A stretch of DNA of 5,371 nt. Source: Bacteriovoracaceae bacterium (GTDB taxonomy: Bacteria; Bdellovibrionota; UBA1018). The translations under genes and the position numbers were made by a program. The stretch lies in the NCBI GenBank assembly GCA_947475645.1, contig CANJNU010000090.1:1-5371 (forward strand), read 5' to 3'. Below, one piece after another: positions 1 through 5,371 of this stretch (position 1 is its first letter; the number at the start of each line of letters is the position of its first letter). The notes beneath the pieces are model-generated. The model was not told the origin of the DNA, ran no database searches, and saw nothing but the letters and a program-made list of their open reading frames with translations.

Positions 1-508
1 GCTCGATTTTACCTTTAGAACTTACCATCATAATTCCAACAGGAATCGTGGTAAAAAACTCTGTTAGCTCGCGTTCAGTCTTGCGCAACGCTGAAATATC
101 GCGCCCCACGACACTGACCATATTTCCCTTGGTTTGTGCATTCACCACAAATGGGCTCAGCATCCAAAGAAAAGGTTTCGGTTCTCCGTCTGAACCAATC
201 GTCGGCAACTCAAATTCGACCGTGGCAACGTTAGCTCCACCCGCCAGAACCTTCTGAATACTCGAAGTCATGATTTTCCAAACGTCTGGCTTAAACATGA
301 TCTTCAAATTTTGACCCAGCAATCGTTCATGGGAAACATTGAGCTCGATGGCGAGCTTCTTATTTCCCTTCATGATGGTTCCATTCATCTCCATCACAAT
401 GAAAAATCCGGGCATGCTATCCAAGATCGCATCGACGCGCGCCTTGGAGGACTCCATAATATTGAGAATCTGGTGACTGGCTTGTAAGTCTGTATTCGTA
501 TTGCTCAT
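1..508 (-). CDS. PAS-domain signalling protein, N-terminal part (3' end outside window)
   Basis: The frame opens with ATG at 506-508, overlapping the TGA of the CheX-like gene (ATGA), and runs without a stop off the left edge; 169 residues are visible. There is no signal peptide or membrane segment, so it should be cytoplasmic. After a short helix (about 1-25), one PAS domain spans about 26-140: ILDSMPGFFIVMEMNGTI, then KLAIELNVSHERLLGQNL, a charged helix, a WMLSPFVV strand and the closing VVGRDISALRKTERELTE linker. A second PAS begins at about 150 (FFTTIPVGIMMVSSKGKI). The output domain lies beyond the window, so this could be a histidine kinase, a diguanylate cyclase, another HPt protein or a transcriptional regulator. 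No strong ribosome site precedes the start (GGGAG is 13 bases away), so translation probably depends on coupling to the preceding gene. The PAS call is sound; the full architecture is unknown. Confidence 0.8.
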   Translation of the reverse strand, partial: MSNTNTDLQASHQILNIMESSKARVDAILDSMPGFFIVMEMNGTIMKGNKKLAIELNVSHERLLGQNLKIMFKPDVWKIMTSSIQKVLAGGANVATVEFELPTIGSDGEPKPFLWMLSPFVVNAQTKGNMVSVVGRDISALRKTERELTEFFTTIPVGIMMVSSKGKIE

Positions 509-1089
509 AGGAAGTCCACATCTCCCATGTCGGCCGTTTGACTCGATGCTGCTCGAGTGGTTACGTTGCCAACCGCTGCAATATCCATAACTTCAAAGTG
601 ACTGGAGCACACAAACTCTCCGCGCGACGAAATCACTTTCCATTGATCCTCGAACTGACTAAATCCATCGCCCCTTGGGAAAAACACTTCGTCGAAGCCG
701 CGAGTGACCATGGGCAAACTAATGCCTACGATTACACCAGAATCCTGAAATTCTTTTTTAAGCGAGCCTGCAACAAGATTACAAAGCTCCTTCATAAAGT
801 CGATCGCTTGAGGAGTGGAAATATCGGTAGGAGGCCTTGCATAAACATGCGTGGCTAGCTTCTTCGCTTCCTCCTCCATGAAGTGCACCTTGAAGGTGAG
901 CTTTGCAGCCTTACCCGCTACCAGAATTAAGGTCATCCAGTGTCCGTACACCGAAAGATCGCCTTCGATGGGTTGGGTCGCGAAGTCGTCGATGCCCGCA
1001 TAGTGTCTCGCCATTCCCAGGGAACGCGAGCGGATCATCTCTTTCACGCCAGCCACAAGTTCATGATTTACTGTGTTCAGATCGTTCAT
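505..1089 (-). CDS. CheX-like phosphatase domain protein
   Basis: A 194-residue soluble protein resembling the CheX/CheC/FliY group, which dephosphorylates CheY-like receiver domains. The key segment is FMKELCNLVAGSLKKEF followed by GISLPMVTRG (about 98-131). It contains the ExxN catalytic pair (E101, N104) with a following glycine (G108), then the 'slP.v..G' strand typical of CheX. The preceding part has a beta strand pair (LSVYGHWMTLILVAGK and AAKLTFKVHF) as expected for the fold. Only one ExxN motif is present, as in CheX rather than two-site CheC. The length is somewhat longer than a bare CheX domain, with an N-terminal helix region and a flexible Ser/Thr/Ala tail ending in GDVDFL. It follows the kinase gene after 23 bases, and its stop overlaps the next gene's start. 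The natural role is to reset the response regulator of this kinase; no such regulator is in the window. It could instead be a non-catalytic CheX-fold regulator. Confidence 0.75.
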   Translation of the reverse strand: MNDLNTVNHELVAGVKEMIRSRSLGMARHYAGIDDFATQPIEGDLSVYGHWMTLILVAGKAAKLTFKVHFMEEEAKKLATHVYARPPTDISTPQAIDFMKELCNLVAGSLKKEFQDSGVIVGISLPMVTRGFDEVFFPRGDGFSQFEDQWKVISSRGEFVCSSHFEVMDIAAVGNVTTRAASSQTADMGDVDFL

Positions 1090-1095
1090 ATTGGT

Positions 1096-1100
1096 CTCTC
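1096..1100 (-). promoter_or_regulatory. ribosome binding site of the CheX-like gene
   Basis: GAGAG (in AAAGAGAG) lies 6 bases before the ATG at 1087-1089, within the only intergenic gap of the window (1090-1112, 23 bases). It is a moderate match, enough to support this start. Confidence 0.5.
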
Positions 1101-1112
1101 TTTATGCGGCAA

Positions 1113-2573
1113 CTACAGCTGAATGCGGATCTCGCTCCCTTTTCCAACTACGCTGGTGAGATGAACGCTGCCACCCATACCCTCAATGGTGGACTTCACG
1201 ACATCCATACCTACCCCACGACCTGAAACGTCTGTTACCTGCTCCTTGGTCGAAAACTCTGGGAGAAAAATAAGCTCGATTACTTGCTGATCACTCATTT
1301 TGGCCAACTCGGCTTCAGACTTCAAGCCCTTGCTCTTGGCTCGATCACGAATTCTCGCAGGGTTCATTCCCCGGCCATCGTCGCGAACCACGATAAGCGT
1401 CAATCCCTTATCCATATCGGAATTGATTTCAACTTCAATGGTTCCAGTATCACCCTTACCTGAAGCAGTGCGCTCTTCAGGCGTTTCAATTGCATGGTCC
1501 ATCGCATTACGGATCATATGAACCAAACTGTCACAAAGCTTATCCAAATTCTCGCGGCTGAGTGTGAAGTCAGTACCCACTACCTTGAGTTGAGCCTTCT
1601 TGCTGAGCGCCCCAGCCAACTCTTCGACCATCGGAGAAAACCGTTGAATAGCTGGTTTTACGGCAACCTCGGTGAGTTTTCCGAACGCACGGCGGAGTTC
1701 CGTAACATCTACCTTCTTCTCACCGCTCTCATAGCGGGAGATCAGCATATCGAGTCCACTGTAACTCAACTCAGGAACCGCAACAGTCTTCGCTGCGCCT
1801 GCTCCGGCAGACTTGCTCATCTCCGAACCGAAGGATCGAATGAGACGATAAGCATCTAATTCACGAGTATAAAGAGGATTTAAAATACCCTGAACTTCAG
1901 TTTGAATCAAATCCACGAGCTGCTTCTTGAGACCTTTCAGTCCAGCTGCATCTCCTGAGTTCTGAACTACTACAACCAATCCTTCAGCGGACTCCACACC
2001 ATCGGCCTCGGCCCTCAGCAAACCCCAACCACGAATGCTCCCATCCTTCAAGGCCAGGCTGCCAATCAACTTACCCAACTCCTGCGGCGCCAATCCCTGC
2101 TTAGAAGCATCCTGAAGTGCCTTGCCAATCCAAGTCGACGTAGGAGCCCCTGCCAAATCGTAACTGCCCGATCCATCATCGGGAATTTTCTTCAAAAACT
2201 GATCGAGATCAGTTTGAACCCCACGCGAGGCCCCAAAACGAGCCTGAAGTGCGAACGCAAGAAGCACCCACTTTAAAGACACCCCCAGAGCGACCGCCCC
2301 ACCGTCTCCCTGAAGGACTCCCGACTTCACTGAATTCAGGATCGCCGATACAGTTTCGTTGCCGAAGCTTCGTGCAAAGCCAGAAGCGCGATCAGCGGCC
2401 TTAGCTAACTCATCTTTCTTCCCGGTCTTCACCACCTGGTGCAAACGACAGAGCGAAACGAAGAAGCTCGAAGCCGCCTCGCCTAGCGCGTCTACGGGTA
2501 CCGACTCGACGGATTTCGCTGCCACCGTCAACATTTGGGAGCGAACCTGACTCCATGCACTCGCTGTGCTCAT
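1113..2573 (-). CDS. CheA-type histidine kinase catalytic protein lacking HPt and CheW-like domains
   Basis: A 486-residue cytoplasmic protein whose C-terminal half is a CheA-class ATP-binding domain. Visible motifs: N box LVHMIRNAMDHAIE (350-363, metal-binding N356), followed by the CheA-specific TPEER; G1 box DDGRGM (398-403); F box FLPEFST (436-442); G2 box GRGVGMDVV (451-459); and GKGSE (477-481). It ends at IRIQL exactly where the CheA P4 domain ends, so the P5/CheW-like coupling domain is absent. There is no HTIKG-type HPt. The first 300 or so residues are mostly helical with a beta-rich patch near 180-205 (GWGLLRAEA and GLVVVVQNSG) and match no family I recognise. Residues about 290-335 resemble the linker into the CheA kinase core. 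It most likely phosphorylates H579 of the upstream membrane sensor, with which it shares an ATGA overlap. I chose the ATG at 2573 because of that overlap and the AGGAGG site. The kinase class is secure; the partner is inferred from gene order. Confidence 0.9.
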   Translation of the reverse strand: MSTASAWSQVRSQMLTVAAKSVESVPVDALGEAASSFFVSLCRLHQVVKTGKKDELAKAADRASGFARSFGNETVSAILNSVKSGVLQGDGGAVALGVSLKWVLLAFALQARFGASRGVQTDLDQFLKKIPDDGSGSYDLAGAPTSTWIGKALQDASKQGLAPQELGKLIGSLALKDGSIRGWGLLRAEADGVESAEGLVVVVQNSGDAAGLKGLKKQLVDLIQTEVQGILNPLYTRELDAYRLIRSFGSEMSKSAGAGAAKTVAVPELSYSGLDMLISRYESGEKKVDVTELRRAFGKLTEVAVKPAIQRFSPMVEELAGALSKKAQLKVVGTDFTLSRENLDKLCDSLVHMIRNAMDHAIETPEERTASGKGDTGTIEVEINSDMDKGLTLIVVRDDGRGMNPARIRDRAKSKGLKSEAELAKMSDQQVIELIFLPEFSTKEQVTDVSGRGVGMDVVKSTIEGMGGSVHLTSVVGKGSEIRIQL

Positions 2574-4744
2574 GCGACCCCTCCTGCATTCAACCACATA
2601 TCTAACTCTTTTACTGCCGACTGTTCGCCCAAGCTTACAGCCAGCTGTTTACAACGTCCGACTTGCCGCTGCAGCGGCGCAAAGTCTGCATCACCATTCT
2701 GAGTTGCTGCCAATCGCGTCCATTCCGCATCCAGCTCGGTAAACATCTGATGCAACCGGAAGCGTAGCTTCTTCTCGAAATCGTTTTCAATTCTGAAAAT
2801 TTGGCGACCTACATTAGCGTACTCAAGAATCACAGTCTGAACATGACTAATCGCCTCATGAAGCGCCTCAACCAAAGGCTGACGATCGTCGGTATCCGAA
2901 TGTGTCTCGCTCCAGATTCGAATCGCATCACCCACGTTGTTCTCGACTTCGTGCGTAACCGCCGCAATTAACGTCATCTTAAAGACACGCGAGTTACCTT
3001 TAATTGTATGAAGCGCGCGAAGAAGAGGAACTTTCTCATCCATCGACTGAGTCAATCCATCGATTGAAACCGCCGCATCATCCATCAAACGGGCCATACC
3101 GCCAAAGTATTCAAGAATGCGTTCATTACTATTGGATGCCAGATCTTCGATAATCTGATTTCGACGACCGTTTTTCCGGCGTTCCTCTGCGATTTCGCGT
3201 TCCAAACGCTCCATATCAGTCACGTCTTGGATCACGAACATGACCTTTTCCAGGTTGCCGTTGTCATCCCACACTGGATTATAGGCAACTTTCAGAATCT
3301 TATTATCGGTCGGTGAGACTGCCTTTGCTCCGCGCCACTCAACACGACTGGGGAAGTTGTCTTCCATTAATGTCCACTGCATATCATCTTCGCCGAAGAC
3401 TGCGGCCATCGCCGTATGAAGCCCAGCAGAGATTTCGCCTCGGGGATCGAGATCCTTATAAACCTGTTCGAGAACATTTTTTCCGACAATCTGTCCTTCA
3501 AAAACTGTTTCCGAAAACTTCGAAACAGGAGTGCCAACTTTTAAGTCGGGTCCAATTTGAAACACGGCCTGCTTCATGTTGTTCAACAAGTTAGCAATAT
3601 TCTTTAACTCTTGCTTTAACTGGGCAGTTCTTTCTTCAACTGTCTTTTCCAAGTTCTTATTGATTTCAGCCAGATCTTCATCGCGTTTACGAATAGCGGC
3701 ACTCATGTCGCCGAAGGCACTCGCAAGGATTCCGATTTCATCTCCGGTCGTGACGTCAACTTTTTGGTTGTAATCGCCGGCAGCCATTTTCTGAGCAATG
3801 GCGGTAAGGGTCTTTACGGGACTAGTAATCGCAGTACTGACGATCCAAGACACGAGAAGTGCGCCGATCAAGATAGCTAACGCTACGGTACCGATTTGAC
3901 CGATCACATTACTGCGAACACTTTCACCTGTTTCGCGGGTAGCTTTTTGAGCCTTTGCGTTCTCGTTTTCCATGTTCTGAAGAACTAACTTAAGAGCTTG
4001 TCCTTCTTTCTCGATTTGGCGCTCCATAGCCCGAAGCGAGATGGTGTAACGAAGGTATCCAACTGGATTGCCCTTCTTTTTGGCATCAGCGATTTTTAAG
4101 GTTCCCATGCCTTTAAAGACGGGAGTCATACAATCGTAAATCGATCCCTCGACACGCTCGCCGTTACGCTCAACCCACGACATCCGGCCTTCACGGATCT
4201 TCGACCCATCCAAGCTCAACAGAGTGAGCGCTTCTGGATCTGGGACACTCATCATTCCCTTCTTGGTCTTACCCTTCCAGGCTTTAGTCTTTCTATCGAA
4301 TTCAATCGGTAGTTCAAGTCCGTCGGGAAAACCGGGATTAAATACTGCCCAAGCCTTGAGGTTACCATCTTCAACCACAAAGAATTCGGCAAGGATGAGA
4401 TCGTTGTCGCGAGTAAAGGTCTTCTTTAGGAAGTCTCTGACCGCACCGAAAGAGTTATCCTCCAGCATGGGAGTTAAAGTGCCAGCATCCTTATCCATGA
4501 GCTGCTGACCTTTTTTCTGCATCGAAGTCTCAAAAATCCCCCGGATATTTTGAACATTCGATTGAGAAACGTTGGTTAGCGCAGCCTTTACAGACTCGGC
4601 CCGTTGATTACTCAAGTCGATAAATCGATCTCCAAGAGTCTTCAACCCACCGCTACTAATCCACAACAACACGCTAATAGTGATAACCACTAGAGCAGAG
4701 CCGAAAATTAGGAGTTTGGCTTTTAACGATTTCAGAGGATTCAT
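2570..4744 (-). CDS. membrane sensor with Cache-like, HAMP, PAS and HPt domains
   Basis: A 724-residue inner-membrane signalling protein that carries the phosphotransfer histidine but no ATPase. In order: a short basic N-terminus and TM1 (about 10-31); a periplasmic region of about 250 residues (32-282); TM2 (about 283-305); HAMP (about 302-355, starting at the SPVKTL proline and ending with DEIGILASAFGDM); a coiled coil (about 350-388); a PAS domain (about 387-510, ending in the typical DVTDMERLEREI); and an HPt domain (about 540-650) with LHTIKGNSR, in which H579 is the predicted phosphorylation site. A helical tail (650-724) follows. In the periplasmic part, the IYDCMTPVF, GNPVGYLRYTISL and RAMERQI series looks like the end of a Cache domain, but this is a pattern judgement only. 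The start overlaps the stop of the binding-protein gene (ATGA) and has a GAAGG ribosome site. The stop in turn overlaps the start of the CheA-like kinase gene. With no HATPase of its own, it must be phosphorylated in trans, most likely by that downstream protein. The domain order is secure; the ligand is unknown. Confidence 0.88.
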   Translation of the reverse strand: MNPLKSLKAKLLIFGSALVVITISVLLWISSGGLKTLGDRFIDLSNQRAESVKAALTNVSQSNVQNIRGIFETSMQKKGQQLMDKDAGTLTPMLEDNSFGAVRDFLKKTFTRDNDLILAEFFVVEDGNLKAWAVFNPGFPDGLELPIEFDRKTKAWKGKTKKGMMSVPDPEALTLLSLDGSKIREGRMSWVERNGERVEGSIYDCMTPVFKGMGTLKIADAKKKGNPVGYLRYTISLRAMERQIEKEGQALKLVLQNMENENAKAQKATRETGESVRSNVIGQIGTVALAILIGALLVSWIVSTAITSPVKTLTAIAQKMAAGDYNQKVDVTTGDEIGILASAFGDMSAAIRKRDEDLAEINKNLEKTVEERTAQLKQELKNIANLLNNMKQAVFQIGPDLKVGTPVSKFSETVFEGQIVGKNVLEQVYKDLDPRGEISAGLHTAMAAVFGEDDMQWTLMEDNFPSRVEWRGAKAVSPTDNKILKVAYNPVWDDNGNLEKVMFVIQDVTDMERLEREIAEERRKNGRRNQIIEDLASNSNERILEYFGGMARLMDDAAVSIDGLTQSMDEKVPLLRALHTIKGNSRVFKMTLIAAVTHEVENNVGDAIRIWSETHSDTDDRQPLVEALHEAISHVQTVILEYANVGRQIFRIENDFEKKLRFRLHQMFTELDAEWTRLAATQNGDADFAPLQRQVGRCKQLAVSLGEQSAVKELDMWLNAGGVA
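2580..2585 (-). promoter_or_regulatory. ribosome binding site deciding the start of the CheA-like gene
   Basis: A perfect AGGAGG sits 6 bases upstream of the ATG at 2571-2573. It selects this ATG over the upstream in-frame GTG at 2595-2597, which would add eight residues (VECRRG-type) encoded by the ribosome site itself. Confidence 0.85.
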
Positions 4745-5371
4745 TCGAGGACCTTCACACCGGATAGATTTTCGTTCTTCAGCTTCACGCCAGCGGCTTC
4801 GGCCTTGGACCTGTTCAGAATCTTATTCACCGATACAACGCTCTCAATTCCAACTTCTTCCGGATTCGCCCCGTCCTTAATGATGGACTCGATTTGCTGA
4901 ACTGCCTGACCGGCCATATCCACTAAGTTTGGAGTAATTGCGAAGGAACCGAAGTCGATCTGTGTCTTAACCAAAGCCTCAGCTTCAACCAGATAAGGAA
5001 CCTTACCTTCGGCCGCCGCAGGCTTCCAAAGCTTAGATAACCAATCCTTCTTCGGGCCATTCAGAAGTACCGAATCAAGCACCATCCAGAACACATCACA
5101 AACGCCTCCGGCGGTGACCTTCGCTAGGTTGTCCTGCAACGTCTTTTCCATCACTTCCGGAGCAGTTCCAGCGCCTTCGATCTCCATCGCAATTAACTGA
5201 ATTCCTTCCTTCTTGAGCTGCTCGGTCGCCACGTTCACACGCTCTTGCGAGATGCTCTTACGATAGGCTACGCAAACCTTCTTCAAAGGACTGGAGACGA
5301 TGTAACGATACTGCGTAACCAGGGAGTAAGCAGGAGACTCGTAAGCAATACCCGAGAACTCCTTATTTCCC
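4741..5371 (-). CDS. ABC-type substrate-binding protein, C-terminal part (5' end outside window)
   Basis: This is a periplasmic solute-binding protein of the uncharacterised ABC substrate-binding family (PF04392-like, TrpX/YtxM-style two-lobed fold). The reading frame stays open to the right edge, so the N-terminus, any signal peptide or lipobox, and the first lobe are missing; 209 residues remain. Visible are the inter-lobe strand SPLKKVCVAYRKS, a helix followed by GIQLIAMEI, then CDVFWMVLDSVLLN (the family's 'polar strand plus D-S' ligand segment) and KVPYLVEAEALV. The family ending follows: FGSFAITPNLVDMAGQAVQQIESIIKDG in two parts, with a VNKILNRSKAEAAGVKL-type tail equivalent to 'iNlktAkalGi'. 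A TTG at 5284-5286 could be taken for a start, but homologous-looking sequence continues upstream of it (ESPAYSLVTQYRYIV), so it is internal. The TGA stop overlaps the ATG of the sensor gene by 4 bases. No permease or ATPase gene is seen on this side. The ligand cannot be told from sequence. The family call is fairly sure; a role in signalling rather than transport is inference. Confidence 0.8.
   Translation of the reverse strand, partial: GNKEFSGIAYESPAYSLVTQYRYIVSSPLKKVCVAYRKSISQERVNVATEQLKKEGIQLIAMEIEGAGTAPEVMEKTLQDNLAKVTAGGVCDVFWMVLDSVLLNGPKKDWLSKLWKPAAAEGKVPYLVEAEALVKTQIDFGSFAITPNLVDMAGQAVQQIESIIKDGANPEEVGIESVVSVNKILNRSKAEAAGVKLKNENLSGVKVLE
4752..4756 (-). promoter_or_regulatory. ribosome binding site of the membrane sensor gene
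   Basis: GAAGG lies 7 bases before the ATG at 4742-4744, inside the end of the substrate-binding protein gene. It supports this ATG as the start, and with the ATGA overlap it suggests coupled translation. Confidence 0.6.

Noticed and set aside
121..370. Repeated tatttccctt at 121-130 and 361-370, with a partial copy at the right edge
   Set aside because: Each copy is in frame and encodes Lys-Gly-Asn in a different protein context; ten bases at unrelated spacing is best explained by chance and codon usage.
1090..1112. Promoter or terminator in the gap between the kinase and CheX-like genes
   Set aside because: Only 23 bases long, with no hairpin plus T-run and no room for a -35/-10 pair; it holds just a ribosome site.
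538..1859. Several plus-strand open frames (for example 538-858, 903-1226, 1494-1859)
   Set aside because: They lie antisense within genes with clear domain motifs, have no recognisable domains, and have arginine/serine-rich shadow-like composition.
2570..2573. Possible recent frameshift splitting one CheA-like gene into two
   Set aside because: The second gene has its own strong ribosome site and about 300 residues before the kinase core, so the boundary looks like a genuine gene junction.
2595..2597. GTG as the start of the CheA-like gene
   Set aside because: The ATG at 2571-2573 has a perfect AGGAGG 6 bases away and the ATGA overlap; the extra eight residues would be encoded by the ribosome site.
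3313..4880. Plus-strand open frames inside and at the start of the sensor gene (3313-3594, 3576-3773, 4224-4508, 4680-4880)
   Set aside because: Shadows of the minus-strand sensor and binding-protein genes; no domain or family pattern is seen.
5284..5286. TTG as the start of the substrate-binding protein
   Set aside because: The same frame stays open to the window edge and the upstream residues fit the hinge region of the family, so the gene is simply truncated by the window.

Overview
The window is a densely packed stretch of bacterial chromosome, essentially all coding, with every gene on the minus strand, so transcription runs from the right edge to the left. I read five genes in transcription order: (1) the C-terminal part of a periplasmic ABC-type substrate-binding protein (4741-5371, open at the right edge); (2) a two-TM membrane sensor with HAMP, PAS and HPt domains (2570-4744); (3) a CheA-type histidine kinase catalytic protein without HPt or CheW-like domains (1113-2573); (4) a CheX-like phosphatase domain protein (505-1089); (5) the N-terminal part of a PAS-domain protein (1-508, open at the left edge).

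Three of the four junctions are 4-base ATGA stop/start overlaps (4741-4744, 2570-2573, 505-508). The fourth is a 23-base gap. This is the pattern of a translationally coupled operon. No promoter, terminator, RNA gene, mobile element or repeat array is visible, so both operon ends lie outside the window.

Inferred circuit: the binding protein captures a small ligand in the periplasm, and the membrane sensor detects either it or another periplasmic cue through a Cache-like domain. The phosphorylatable histidine (H579 of the sensor) is on a different polypeptide from the ATP-binding kinase domain, so the pair behaves like a CheA split in two. The CheX-like protein would dephosphorylate the partner response regulator. 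No receiver domain is visible in the window. The second PAS protein may be a further sensor or the output protein.

Organism: GC is near half by eye, and the PAS-HPt-CheA style of signalling with CheX resembles Deltaproteobacteria or Bdellovibrionota-type genomes. That placement is a low-confidence impression from protein style, not a demonstrated assignment.
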